Assembly: GCA_035325995.1 (NCBI GenBank) | Contig: DAOKYU010000001.1 | Coordinates: 124,001 to 188,000, forward strand | Source of the DNA: Thermodesulfobacteriota bacterium | Lineage (GTDB): Bacteria > Desulfobacterota_D > UBA1144 > Nemesobacterales > UBA2774 | Direction: 5' to 3' | DNA length: 64,000 bases | Shown: in pieces, positions 7,835 through 16,135 of the stretch | Layout: every line of letters begins with the position of its first letter | Numbering within the stretch: the stretch's first letter is position 1 | Position numbers and translations under genes: made by a program | Notes under the pieces: generated by a model | Told to the model about the DNA's origin: nothing | Databases searched by the model: none | The model's input: only the letters and a program-made list of their open reading frames with translations

Positions 7835-9076
7835 ATGAAACGTTATGCTCTATCTCTCGCGACGGTTTTATTCTCCCTGGCCGGATTCGCCGGGCCGTCT
7901 TACGGCGGATTCGCTTTTGTGCCGAACGATATGATGACGACGCCGTTCGGGCCGGCGTACGCCGACATTATTCTTAGTCCGGCAAACTTTCTTCCCTGCG
8001 AGGGCGGCCCGTACGCGCTCTGTTACTACTCCGGCCCCGAGCCGTTCACGTGCGAGACGACCGAGGACGGGAAATTCGCTAACTGCGAGTGCTTCGAGCT
8101 TCCTTACGGAAAATATTTCGTCGATATTAACGCGATCCAGAATGTCGATGTCTACCTCGAAACCGTCGACGTCTGCGGCGCCGACGGGAGCGGCTGCCAG
8201 GCGACTAACTCGGCGCCTGTTTGCGGTTACATCAACACGGGAACATTCCTGCCGAATACCGACATGATTTCGACGTTCAGCTTCGCTTGCGTGCCTGAAG
8301 AGGGCATAGGTCAGACGAACTGCGCGCAGTCGCCGTATGCCGGGTGCATGACCGCGCCCTGTACGAGAACGAGTGAGGATGGGGTAGTCAACTGCCTGTG
8401 CCCGACGTACGACGGCCCGTTCCAGGTAGGTCTCAATAACCAGGCCTGCACGCTGGGCGACGATCTCGTGTGGTCGGCGGCGTATAATCCGAACGTTACG
8501 GGGACTACCCCGGTCCCCCCGCCCGGGGGCTGCATCCCGGACGCCCCCGAGTCTCTCGGCGGGTGCCCGCTGATTACGCCCGACGTACCGCAGCCGCCGC
8601 CGGACGTAGACTGCTCCGAGGTTTGCAGCGAGTACCAAAGCTGCCGGGGGGCGAACGGCGTCGAGGTCGGGTATGCGTGCGACGCGACGCTCTGCACCTC
8701 TCGGTGTAACGACGGGGAGCTCGTAGGTGAAGCGTGCTCGGGGCTAAGCGGATGCGAAATATCGGAAATAGCAAAGCTCGAAACGGAGGTCGGCTGCAGC
8801 TGCTGCGCGAGCCAGATATGCGGCTGCGAAGCCAATACCGAAACCGAGCACGTGGTGTTCGCCCTTAACCAGCGTCAGAGAGACCTCGGCATCACGCCTC
8901 AGTGCGACGTGAACGGGACGCTCTGCGGGGAGAGCAGGGGGACCGGGGGCGGCGCGGGATGCGCCGTTGCCGGCCCGGGCGGAAAGGCCGACTTCTCGCT
9001 CTATCTCCTGGTCACGGGGCTCGTAATGGCGGGCATCCTTCTCAGGAGGTTTCGGGTTAAGGCAAGCCGGCGTTAA
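7835..9076 (+). CDS. Cysteine-rich exported protein with C-terminal membrane/sorting segment
   Basis: No known family recognised. I start at ATG 7835 (GAGGAGG 8 nt upstream), not the in-frame codon at 7760; this gives a signal peptide ending near PSYG. The roughly 390-residue mature protein has many cysteines in two sets: an N-terminal region with spaced pairs (CEGGPYALCYYS, CETTEDGKFANCECF) and a central/C-terminal cluster (CSEVCSEYQSC, CSCCASQICGC). The end has a GGAGCAVAGPGG motif, about 18 hydrophobic residues and RRFR, the layout of tripartite C-terminal sorting signals of the MYXO-CTERM/JDVT-CTERM kind. It is followed at 15 nt by another small cysteine-rich gene. Confidence 0.6.
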   Translation: MKRYALSLATVLFSLAGFAGPSYGGFAFVPNDMMTTPFGPAYADIILSPANFLPCEGGPYALCYYSGPEPFTCETTEDGKFANCECFELPYGKYFVDINAIQNVDVYLETVDVCGADGSGCQATNSAPVCGYINTGTFLPNTDMISTFSFACVPEEGIGQTNCAQSPYAGCMTAPCTRTSEDGVVNCLCPTYDGPFQVGLNNQACTLGDDLVWSAAYNPNVTGTTPVPPPGGCIPDAPESLGGCPLITPDVPQPPPDVDCSEVCSEYQSCRGANGVEVGYACDATLCTSRCNDGELVGEACSGLSGCEISEIAKLETEVGCSCCASQICGCEANTETEHVVFALNQRQRDLGITPQCDVNGTLCGESRGTGGGAGCAVAGPGGKADFSLYLLVTGLVMAGILLRRFRVKASRR

Positions 9077-9091
9077 TACGGGAGGCTTCAG

Positions 9092-9295
9092 ATGAAGAAA
9101 GTATTGTTTGCGCTCGTAATCGCCGCGGCGCTTGGTTCCGTGGGGTTTTACCTCGGGACCAAACCCGTCGTGTGCGACGACTGTAACCAGGGAAAGAAGT
9201 GTAACACGTCCTACGACTGCGGCGAGATAGGCGTCTGCTACTGCCAGCCTACATACGAGGAAGAGGATGGCATGGGGACGTGCTATTTCGAATGA
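9092..9295 (+). CDS. Small cysteine-rich exported protein
   Basis: The 67-residue product has a short N-terminal hydrophobic segment (LFALVIAAALGSVGFYLG) that is a signal peptide or anchor, followed by about 45 residues with eight cysteines (CDDCNQGKKC, CGEIGVCYC, C near the end). It starts 15 nt after the larger cysteine-rich gene and has its own GGAGG site, so the two are probably co-transcribed and may act together in the envelope. No family recognised; the cysteine spacing suggests a small disulfide-knotted domain rather than a metal site, but this is open. Confidence 0.6.
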   Translation: MKKVLFALVIAAALGSVGFYLGTKPVVCDDCNQGKKCNTSYDCGEIGVCYCQPTYEEEDGMGTCYFE

Positions 9296-9345
9296 ACGGG
9301 GGGCTCCGAGGCAGCTCGCCGACGCCGGGGTTTAAATGCCGGCCC

Positions 9346-10050
9346 CTACGGCTGTTTGCATCCTTTTGAGAGCTCGTCCACCTCGGCGGCGAATCCCCTC
9401 AATGCAGGGGGGACGTCTATCCCGAACAGCATTACGTCTACGGGGTCCAGGTCCTGCTGGTAGGCGTTGAACGTATCCCCGCTCGCGTATACGAGCGTGC
9501 TCCCCGAGGGATCGAATCCCTGTATGGGCCTGTTCGAGGGCCTCACGTATGCGACGAAGGATTTGTCATTCTCCGCACTTTTTTCGCCCACTTCACCCGC
9601 GCCCGAGTCGGCGGCGCTCAGCTGGAGCTGGTCTCCGAGAACCGATTTTACGCCTGCTTTGCCCGTAACGAATATGAGCACGCCGCCCTCGCTTTCGCTG
9701 AAAGATTCGACGTTGGTTATTTGGTAGAAAAGCGGCGGCCCCGGTTTGCGTGTTCCCTGGATGCGGCAAGTTAGAAGACCGGTCCCCGCGAAATCGTCCC
9801 TCCCGGCGACAGGCGCGATCGACGGGATGACTATAAAACAGCTCGACTTGCAAACGAGCTCTTTCGGAATGGATTTTGCGGGATCTGTTTCGGCGTCGGC
9901 TATTATGCCGTTTAAGAAGGCGGACGCGTCGCCGGATATTTTCTGAACGGTGGTCTTTACGTTAAACCCTTCTGTCTGGGCGCCCGACGGCAGCGCCGCG
10001 GTGAAGATTATGAGCACTGCGGGGATAATAACGTTCAGCGGACGTTTCAT
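9346..10050 (-). CDS. Exported SYLF (Ysc84/DUF500) domain protein
   Basis: After a signal peptide (cleavage near SGAQ) the protein follows the SYLF domain pattern: SIPKELVCKSSCFIVIPSI, then FAGTGLLTCR, an acidic G-rich middle and a late AYQQDLDPVDVMLFG segment. SYLF domains bind phosphoinositides or actin in eukaryotes; bacterial exported versions are uncharacterised. Two cysteines sit in the IP-x-LVCKSSC segment, unusual for the family. I choose ATG 10050 (AGGAG 9 nt upstream) over GTG 10056, where spacing would be too short. It is convergent with the cysteine-rich pair. Confidence 0.7.
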   Translation of the reverse strand: MKRPLNVIIPAVLIIFTAALPSGAQTEGFNVKTTVQKISGDASAFLNGIIADAETDPAKSIPKELVCKSSCFIVIPSIAPVAGRDDFAGTGLLTCRIQGTRKPGPPLFYQITNVESFSESEGGVLIFVTGKAGVKSVLGDQLQLSAADSGAGEVGEKSAENDKSFVAYVRPSNRPIQGFDPSGSTLVYASGDTFNAYQQDLDPVDVMLFGIDVPPALRGFAAEVDELSKGCKQP

Positions 10051-10144
10051 GTGCACGCTCTCCTGACATCTTTTATGACCCGTTAACTTATTTGAAAAAA
10101 ATTAAGAGCCCGTTAAGCGGGTGTTAAAAAGCGATTTGCGTCCG

Positions 10145-10651
10145 TCACTTAGCCTGAAGGCAGGGGAGCCACGGGACGTCCGTCGTTCCCGGATCGACGC
10201 CTAGCTGCTTCATGAGCGTCGTTATCTGCCCCCTGTGGTGCGTCTGGTGGTTGAAGAGGTTCACCACGAGCGTCCATCTCGGGAGCTTTCTTTCCTTTTT
10301 GTCGACGTTACTGACGTACGAGTATTCAGCGCTTAGGTATTCGGGCGTCAGCGCGCGGGCCCAGTCGAGTATTTCGTCGTCCAGCTTCTCCTGCGCCGCT
10401 CTCAGCTCGCCGAAATCGTCGAAGAAATCGACGCCTATTTGCCGGGGAGTGTATGTGTCGTCTCTTAGCCTTTCGATCCATGAGATGTCGCCATAGTAAA
10501 TGTGGTTAAGGGTGCCGTGAATCGATTTGAAGAAAGCCCCCATGTCCTTTTTCCTGTCGGCGTCCGGGATGGCGGCGCACTTTTCGTATATCTTGCCGTC
10601 CATCCATTTATTGTATTCGGCCATAAGCTCGTAGTAATTTCGGGGAAACAA
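10145..10651 (-). CDS. DinB family metal-binding protein
   Basis: The 168-residue protein is a four-helix DinB/YfiT-type bundle with the expected metal-binding histidines: one in GTLNHIYYGDISW (near residue 50) and two in NHQTHHRGQ (near residues 135-140). Family members include bacillithiol/mycothiol-dependent transferases and damage-induced proteins; substrate is not predictable. The start is TTG 10651 with AAGGAGGC 6 nt upstream, giving MFPRNYYELMAEYNKW, typical for the family. Cytoplasmic, single gene. Confidence 0.88.
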   Translation of the reverse strand: MFPRNYYELMAEYNKWMDGKIYEKCAAIPDADRKKDMGAFFKSIHGTLNHIYYGDISWIERLRDDTYTPRQIGVDFFDDFGELRAAQEKLDDEILDWARALTPEYLSAEYSYVSNVDKKERKLPRWTLVVNLFNHQTHHRGQITTLMKQLGVDPGTTDVPWLPCLQAK

Positions 10652-10725
10652 CGGCGCCTCCTTTGAAATCCGTAACGAAATCCCCGGCCCGTAATGAAAG
10701 GGCCGGTTATCCCGGTTATCGTAGT

Positions 10726-11073
10726 TTACAGCAGATGATATATAAGCATGAAGATATACTTCAGGTTCTTGACCTTGTCCCTGACTTCGTGCGTGTCGCT
10801 CATGGTGCGCACCTGTAGCTCCAAAAAGCTGTTGTAGTGCGTGGCGACGATGTGGAATTCCTCGAAGGTTACCTTGATCGGATCGTAAATCATTATGGGG
10901 CGGACGTTGGCCCTCGCGCTTTCAATCACGAGCTCGTCTCCGTCTATCGTGGTCAGGAACCAGCGCTCGGAATCCGGGAGAGGAAGCTCCATGCCGGAGC
11001 CTACCTTGGACCTGAGAAGCTCCCATTCCTGCTTTTTATCGTCCGAGAAGTCGATCTTTCTGTCGAATAGCAT
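10726..11073 (-). CDS. Conserved-looking small cytoplasmic protein, unknown function
   Basis: Not recognised. I use ATG 11073 (115 residues) because AAGGAGG lies 9 nt upstream; a longer in-frame start at 11121 overlaps this ribosome site. The product is soluble, charged, with alternating acidic and hydrophobic stretches (ELVIESARANVRPIMIYDP) and an Ile/Leu-rich C-terminus (YIFMLIYHLL). No signal peptide or motif. It is separated from both neighbours by about 70-80 nt. Confidence 0.55.
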   Translation of the reverse strand: MLFDRKIDFSDDKKQEWELLRSKVGSGMELPLPDSERWFLTTIDGDELVIESARANVRPIMIYDPIKVTFEEFHIVATHYNSFLELQVRTMSDTHEVRDKVKNLKYIFMLIYHLL

Positions 11074-11156
11074 GAACCCATGCCTCCTTGTGCGGTTTGT
11101 CGTGTAGTGAGAATTTAACACGTTTTAAAGAAACATTCTAATTCCGGGCGGGTGCG

Positions 11157-11459
11157 TCATTCGGCGGCCGGATAATCGTCGGTGACGTCTTCCGGCGGTG
11201 CGATACCCGGCTCCGAATCGTCGGGGCCGAGGCCGTCCTCGAACGGGTCCGTGATCTCCGCCCCCGGGTCGGGATCTTCGAAGAGAGGGTCCGGGTTGCC
11301 GGCGTCCGGCATGGGGGGAGCTATGTCCGTATCGTCGTACTGGACGAGCGGCTTTTCTCCAGCGGGGGAAGGCCGGGCGGGTATAACCGCCGCCGCGCCG
11401 GCGAAGAGCAGCAGAAGAAGGGCGTGGAAAACGGATTTTATTATTCGTTCCTTATGCAT
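11157..11459 (-). CDS. Small acidic proline-rich exported protein
   Basis: The 100-residue product has a signal peptide (FHALLLLLFAGAAAVIPA) and a mature chain of about 70 residues made almost entirely of Asp, Pro, Glu and Gly, so it is probably disordered. The mature start, KPLVQYDDTDIAPP, closely matches the AQYDPEDIAPPP segment of the next gene upstream (11515-12162) and PLVQLDPE of the gene at 56432-56836, marking a small family of exported low-complexity proteins. ATG 11459 has AAGGGAG upstream. Function unknown. Confidence 0.6.
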   Translation of the reverse strand: MHKERIIKSVFHALLLLLFAGAAAVIPARPSPAGEKPLVQYDDTDIAPPMPDAGNPDPLFEDPDPGAEITDPFEDGLGPDDSEPGIAPPEDVTDDYPAAE

Positions 11460-11514
11460 TTCGGCTCCCTTGTATTTTGCGGTATGAAAATCTGTCCGGC
11501 TCTTGATGCGCCCA

Positions 11515-12162
11515 CTATCTGGCCAGCGGCTCCGGCATCTTCACGACGGGGCTCGGCATCCTGACGACGGGGTTCTGCTGCGGAACGACGGGCGCGGGCC
11601 TCTGTACGAGAGGGTAGGGTTTGTTAACGAGCGGGTTCGGCCTCCCTACCAGCGGAGCCGGCCGCCTCACGAGGGGATCTTCCTGCGCGACCAGGGGGTC
11701 CGGCATATCGACCAGCGGACGCTCCTGCGTTACCAGAGGGTAGGGGCGCCGTAGCGGATATTCAGGGCTTTCTACGAGCGGGTCTTCCTGCTCTACGAGA
11801 AAAGCGGAGTCGTCGGTGTAATAACTCTCCTCGTCGTATTCGTCCCATCCCGCGTCCGGATAGTATTGGCCTTCGTCCTCGCCTTCTTCGTACGGGTCCA
11901 TGGTGTAGGGCTCCGTTTCATCTATCGGGGGATCGGGATCGTCGATAACGCTGTCGGGCGAAAGGGCGTCGTCCTGTATGTCCCCGGGGCCCGGCGCCTC
12001 TGGCGTATCGGGCGCGGGCGGCGGGGCTATGTCCTCCGGGTCGTACTGCGCCGTCTCGTAGTATTCCGAAGCCTGCCGGCCCTCTTCAGCCATACCGGGC
12101 GGGACTGTCAGCCCGAGGGCCACGAGGATAAGTAATGCGGTGAATATTATTGTCGGTTTCAT
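11515..12162 (-). CDS. Exported acidic protein with C-terminal PLV tandem repeats
   Basis: Start chosen at ATG 12162 (CGGAG upstream), giving a signal peptide (FTALLILVALGLTVPPGMA). The mature protein has an acidic, Tyr-rich disordered first half containing QYDPEDIAPPP, and a second half of about 13 degenerate 6-8-residue repeats of the form (R/Q/E)-x-P-x-PLV. The repeat tract alternates Pro with Arg/Lys, so the protein is acidic then basic. Such periodic PLV repeats could bind peptidoglycan, polysaccharide or a partner in an extended polyproline-like form; this is speculation. The flanking gene shares the DIAPP motif and orientation. Confidence 0.6.
   Translation of the reverse strand: MKPTIIFTALLILVALGLTVPPGMAEEGRQASEYYETAQYDPEDIAPPPAPDTPEAPGPGDIQDDALSPDSVIDDPDPPIDETEPYTMDPYEEGEDEGQYYPDAGWDEYDEESYYTDDSAFLVEQEDPLVESPEYPLRRPYPLVTQERPLVDMPDPLVAQEDPLVRRPAPLVGRPNPLVNKPYPLVQRPAPVVPQQNPVVRMPSPVVKMPEPLAR
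11518..11790 (-). repeat. Degenerate coding tandem repeat encoding PLV units
   Basis: About 13 imperfect units of 18-24 nt, each encoding a Pro-Leu-Val or Pro-Val-Val core after a Pro-containing lead (RPAPLVG, RPNPLVN, KPYPLVQ, RPAPVVP). Length variation between units and codon variation suggest an old repeat under selection for the peptide pattern. Confidence 0.6.
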
Positions 12163-12200
12163 ATTTTTTCTCCGCCGGGAAGGGGTTCTGCCCCCCGGTA

Positions 12201-12629
12201 TCAATCCTTTACGGCAGTCGCCGATATGACCACTACGTCGCTCAGTTTATAGCTTTGCTCCCCGGCGCCGACCGTCATACCGCCCTTAAGGTACGTCGCC
12301 TTGCTCTTCGGCGGAAGGGTTACGGGCAGCGTCGTCGTGCTGGTCGCGATTATCCCCGCTACCGGGGCGGGATAGGACGTGTAAAGGAGCTTTACCCGCA
12401 CGTCCCTGTACGTGACGTCCGAGTTGTTCTCTATGGTCACCGAGCTCAGTATCGCCACGCGCGCGGCCGTATAGAAAGACCAGTCCGTAACCTTGATGAA
12501 CCACTCGGGGTGGAGCACCTGATTGCTGTTGTATTCGAAGGCGTCCTGGGCGTGGGCATCCCGCCCCATGTAACTAAACGCCACTAGAAGTAACAGGGCC
12601 GTAAAGACTCCGGCGCTTAAACGCTTCAT
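12201..12629 (-). CDS. Exported protein with possible FxLYD/LEA14-like beta-sandwich
   Basis: The 142-residue product has a signal peptide (FTALLLLVAFSYMG, cleavage near AHAQ) followed by one beta-rich domain: SSVTIENNSDVTYRDVRVKLLY, LPVTLPPKSKATY, SYKLSDVVVISATAV. This alternation resembles the immunoglobulin-like FxLYD/LEA14 fold that many exported bacterial proteins carry, but similarity is only at pattern level. It lies 38 nt upstream of the PLV-repeat gene on the same strand and is likely co-transcribed with it. It is divergent from the SCO1 gene at 12733. Confidence 0.55.
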   Translation of the reverse strand: MKRLSAGVFTALLLLVAFSYMGRDAHAQDAFEYNSNQVLHPEWFIKVTDWSFYTAARVAILSSVTIENNSDVTYRDVRVKLLYTSYPAPVAGIIATSTTTLPVTLPPKSKATYLKGGMTVGAGEQSYKLSDVVVISATAVKD

Positions 12630-12700
12630 GGAGATAAGTTTAATATAAAAGCTCTCCCGGTACTACTGTTAAATCGCACTCCATACGGGGCCGCATTCGC

Positions 12701-12709
12701 TGTTATAAT
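12701..12709 (+). promoter_or_regulatory. Extended -10 promoter of the first SCO1 gene
   Basis: TGTTATAAT fits the extended -10 form TGnTATAAT exactly; no strong -35 is seen, which such promoters do not need. Expected transcript start near 12716, leaving a 17-nt leader. Confidence 0.5.
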
Positions 12710-12732
12710 TATCTCGCGACGCCGCGCATTCG

Positions 12733-13353
12733 ATGAAGAAAAACCTCTTGATAACGACACTGCTTCTTGCCGCCGCCTCGGGATGGGGGCTCTTCGCATA
12801 CTACTACACGAAGCCCGGCGGCGGACAGTATTTCGGCAAGGTTTACCACCGCCCGGCGCCCGACTTTTCGCTCGTCGATCACAACGGCGATAACATCAGC
12901 CTCGACAGGTTCAGGGACAAGATCGTCCTCATTGCGTGGGGGTATACCAACTGCCCCGACGTCTGTCCCACTACCCTCGCCATGCTGTCCGGGGTGCTGG
13001 ATGGCCTCGGCGAAGATGCGGACGGCGTCCAGGTGCTCTTCGTGACGGTCGATCCGGAAAGGGACACCCCCGAAAGGCTCAAGTCTTACGTCCCCTTTTT
13101 CAACGAGAAATTTATCGGCGTCACCGGGACGAGGGCCGATATAGACAAGATCGCTTCGGACTACGGCGTCACCATCGTGAAGCACGAGGCGGTCTACGGG
13201 AGGGGGGAGCACGACACCTGGGACCGCTACCTCATGACCCATACGAATACCGTCTATCTGGTGGACAGGGACGGCAATCTCCGCCTGACATATCCGCACT
13301 ACAAACTCGACGCCGGGGGTATTACATCCGACATAAAAAAACTATTGCAGTAG
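12733..13353 (+). CDS. SCO1/SenC/PrrC family copper chaperone (first copy)
   Basis: The 206-residue protein has an N-terminal membrane anchor (residues 4-25) and a thioredoxin-like SCO domain with the copper site CPDVC (Cys74, Cys78) and the third ligand His170 in MTHTNTVYLVD. SCO proteins deliver copper to the CuA centre of cytochrome oxidase or act as thiol-disulfide reductants in the periplasm. The gene is immediately followed by a multicopper oxidase on the same strand (55 nt to its start), so copper insertion into that enzyme is a reasonable alternative role. A second SCO1 (53177-53803) also lies near a multicopper oxidase. No clear ribosome site precedes ATG 12733. Confidence 0.92.
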   Translation: MKKNLLITTLLLAAASGWGLFAYYYTKPGGGQYFGKVYHRPAPDFSLVDHNGDNISLDRFRDKIVLIAWGYTNCPDVCPTTLAMLSGVLDGLGEDADGVQVLFVTVDPERDTPERLKSYVPFFNEKFIGVTGTRADIDKIASDYGVTIVKHEAVYGRGEHDTWDRYLMTHTNTVYLVDRDGNLRLTYPHYKLDAGGITSDIKKLLQ

Positions 13354-13407
13354 CATGAAAAAGAATCTACAATGCAGATTATCGCGCGCGGCTTCCAGGG
13401 AGGATTC

Positions 13408-14877
13408 ATGAAGGGACTATCTCGAATTATTGCCGGGGTTTCGCTTTTGGTTCTGGTCTCGGTTCTGTCGACGGGCGGGTGTGGCGATAACAAGAAGAAG
13501 CCCGACAGGGAAGAGTTCGTCAATCCCGTGATCATTCACAGCCGTGACGGCGTCATCGACGAAGTGTTCGACGTCATCTTCTCCGAAAACGAGGTAAACG
13601 GCAAGAGCTTCGTCAGCGCCACTTATAACGGCACATACGTTCCCCCGGTTCTCAGCGTGAACAGGGGCGACACCATACACCTCCGCGTGAACAACTCCAT
13701 AGACCAGATGACGAACATGCACTATCACGGGATGAACGTAAGCCCGCTCAGTCCCTCGGACGATATATTCATCATGATAACGCCTTCGAGCAGCTTCGAT
13801 TACACCGTTGACATCCCTGAAGATCATCCCGAGGGCATGTTCTATTATCATCCGCATCTTTACGGCCTTACGGAAGAGCAGATCATGGGCGGAATGTCGG
13901 GCGGCCTTCTCGTAAACGGCATGCTCGATCCGTTCCCCCAGCTCGACGGCATAAAGCAGCAGATCATGTATCTGAAGGACGTCCAGATAAAGAACGGCGA
14001 GTTCCCTCCCCCCGGCGGCATAGACCCGAGCGCGCCGACGAACTTCACGGTTAACGGGCAGACCAACCCCGTCCTCAGGATACGGCCCGGCGAGACGCAG
14101 TTCTGGACGCTCATGAACATCGGGGCCGATCTTTATTACGACCTCGAGCTCGAGGGGCACAGGTTCTACGAGATCGAGAGGGACGGCAACAGGCGGAACC
14201 GGACTGTCGAGTACGAAGACTTGCTCCTCCCGACCAGCTCCCGCGCCGGCGTTCTTGTGCAGGGGGGCGAGCCGGGAGTATACAGGCTTCGCGCCAGGAA
14301 GTTCAACACCGGCCCGCAGGGCGACCATTACGGCGGCGCCACGCTATTGACGATGATCGTCGAGGGCGATCCCGTGCTGGACCCGGTCGAGCTCCCGATT
14401 CCCGAAGCGGAATTCCCCGTCGTGGAAGACCTCTGCGAGATGCCCGTTCAAAGGGAGCGTGACATCGTATTCTCCGAAACGGCCGACGGCGATACGTTCT
14501 TTATTAACGGTAAGGAATTCGATCCGAGCCGCGTCGATACGGTCGTCGAGATCGGGGGCCTCGAAAGGTGGAGGGTTCAGAACACCTCCGGCGAGCTCCA
14601 CGTTTTCCACATTCACCTGACCGACTTCCAGGTATGCGAGATAAACGGCGTCCCTCAGCCGTTCGTCGGCAGCCAGGATACGATTAACATCCCCTACGAG
14701 GGGCAGGACCCCGATTTCGAAGGGCCCGGTGAAGCGGTTATCGTGATTGATTTCAGGAATCCGGTAATCGAGGGCAAGGCGGTCTACCACTGCCACATAG
14801 GCGAGCACGAGGACAACGGCATGATGGCCGTTTTCCAGGCCTGCCTGCCGGGGACGTGCCCGCCCGAAGCGGAATAG
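13408..14877 (+). CDS. Multicopper oxidase lipoprotein (first copy)
   Basis: Start set at ATG 13408, with GGGAGG upstream, giving a lipoprotein signal peptide (lipobox TGGC, Cys25). The mature enzyme of about 465 residues has all four copper-ligand motifs of three-domain multicopper oxidases: MHYHGMNV, FYYHPHLYG, HVFHIHLTDF and YHCHIGEHEDNGMM. The last supplies the type-1 copper Cys, His and axial Met. A Met-containing stretch follows the second motif (EEQIMGGMSGG). Substrate could be Cu(I), Fe(II), Mn(II) or an organic; sequence does not decide. It follows the SCO1 gene as an apparent operon and is convergent with Obg, only 18 nt apart. Confidence 0.93.
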   Translation: MKGLSRIIAGVSLLVLVSVLSTGGCGDNKKKPDREEFVNPVIIHSRDGVIDEVFDVIFSENEVNGKSFVSATYNGTYVPPVLSVNRGDTIHLRVNNSIDQMTNMHYHGMNVSPLSPSDDIFIMITPSSSFDYTVDIPEDHPEGMFYYHPHLYGLTEEQIMGGMSGGLLVNGMLDPFPQLDGIKQQIMYLKDVQIKNGEFPPPGGIDPSAPTNFTVNGQTNPVLRIRPGETQFWTLMNIGADLYYDLELEGHRFYEIERDGNRRNRTVEYEDLLLPTSSRAGVLVQGGEPGVYRLRARKFNTGPQGDHYGGATLLTMIVEGDPVLDPVELPIPEAEFPVVEDLCEMPVQRERDIVFSETADGDTFFINGKEFDPSRVDTVVEIGGLERWRVQNTSGELHVFHIHLTDFQVCEINGVPQPFVGSQDTINIPYEGQDPDFEGPGEAVIVIDFRNPVIEGKAVYHCHIGEHEDNGMMAVFQACLPGTCPPEAE

Positions 14878-14895
14878 GAGCCGGCGGCGGGGTGG

Positions 14896-15951
14896 TCATT
14901 CGATCTCCGGCCATTCTTCGGTTTCGATCTCGGGCGCTTCTTCGAGCTTGATCTCTTCGAGCCTCTTCCCGGTCTCGCGGACGAGCTCCTTAAGGCCTTC
15001 GCCCGTCGCTCCGGATATCGGGAATATAGGTATGTTCCTCTTTTCGAAGTATCCCCTTATCTCTTCGAGCTTTTCCCTCGACTCCGTTATGTCTATCTTG
15101 TTCGGCGCGACGATCTGGGGCTTTTCGTATAGCTCCGGGCTGTAGGATTTCAGCTCGTGGTTTAGCGTCTCGAAGTCGTCTACAGGGTCCCTTCCGGTCA
15201 TGGGGGAGAGGTCGAGGACGTGTACGAGGAGCTTCGTTCTCTCGACGTGCCGGAGGAACTGCAGCCCGAGGCCCGCGCCCTCGTGCGCGCCCTCGATTAT
15301 TCCCGGAATGTCGGCTACGACGAACGTCTTCCCGTCTACGTAGCTTACGACCCCCAGGTTGGGCACGAGCGTCGTGAACGGGTAGTCCGCGACCTTCGGG
15401 CGCGCCGCCGATATTCTCGAAATGAGCGTCGATTTCCCGGCGTTCGGGAACCCGATTATGCCCACGTCCGCCAGGAGCTTCAGCTCCAGGAGGAGCGTCC
15501 TTTCCTCCGGCTCGCCGCCGGGCTCGGCGTTCCTCGGGGCCTGGTTGGTCGAGGTGGCGAACCGTGCGTTGCCCTTACCGCCGCGCCCGCCGTTTGCGAC
15601 GAGGAGCGTCTCGCCGTTTTTCGTGAGGTCGCCGATTATCTCGCCCGTCTCGAAATCCCTGATAATAGTTCCCGGCGGCACGGGGACGTATAGGTCCTCG
15701 CCGTTCTTCCCGTGCATGTCCTTGCCCTTGCCGTGCTCGCCGCGCTTTGCCCTGTAATGCTGCCTGTAGCGGTGGTCGAGGAGAGAGGCCATGTTCTCGT
15801 TCGCGATTACATAGACGTCGCCGCCGTCGCCGCCGTCGCCGCCGTTCGGCCCGCCGCGCGGGACGTACTTCTCCCTCCTGAAGCTCACGCACCCGTTGCC
15901 GCCCGCACCGGACCTCACGTAAATCTTTGCCTCGTCTATGAATTTGACCAT
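14896..15951 (-). CDS. obg: Obg/CgtA GTPase
   Basis: Essential ribosome-associated GTPase acting in 50S assembly and stress signalling. The 351-residue protein has the glycine-rich Obg fold (residues 1-158, with GGNGCVSFRREKYVPRGGPNGGDGG-type composition) and a complete G domain: G1 GFPNAGKST, G2/G3 DIPGIIEGAHEGAGLG, G4 NKID and G5 SGATGEGL. The C-terminus is short and acidic, without the OCT domain. ATG 15951 is clear. rplU and rpmA, often upstream of obg, are not present; the upstream neighbour is divergent. Confidence 0.97.
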   Translation of the reverse strand: MVKFIDEAKIYVRSGAGGNGCVSFRREKYVPRGGPNGGDGGDGGDVYVIANENMASLLDHRYRQHYRAKRGEHGKGKDMHGKNGEDLYVPVPPGTIIRDFETGEIIGDLTKNGETLLVANGGRGGKGNARFATSTNQAPRNAEPGGEPEERTLLLELKLLADVGIIGFPNAGKSTLISRISAARPKVADYPFTTLVPNLGVVSYVDGKTFVVADIPGIIEGAHEGAGLGLQFLRHVERTKLLVHVLDLSPMTGRDPVDDFETLNHELKSYSPELYEKPQIVAPNKIDITESREKLEEIRGYFEKRNIPIFPISGATGEGLKELVRETGKRLEEIKLEEAPEIETEEWPEIE

Positions 15952-16135
15952 GGGGATAATATTACACCGGCGGGGGGCAATACCAAGGAACCTGAGGTTC
16001 GGTTAGAGTATTTCATGGGAATGTGTACATTTAATCAGGTTGGGACTGTTAATACTGTCTTCACCTCACCTTTTCAAGGAGATTGAAAGTGCTCATAGGA
16101 TCGAATTCGAATAATGGAGTCTGGACGGTGCCGGC

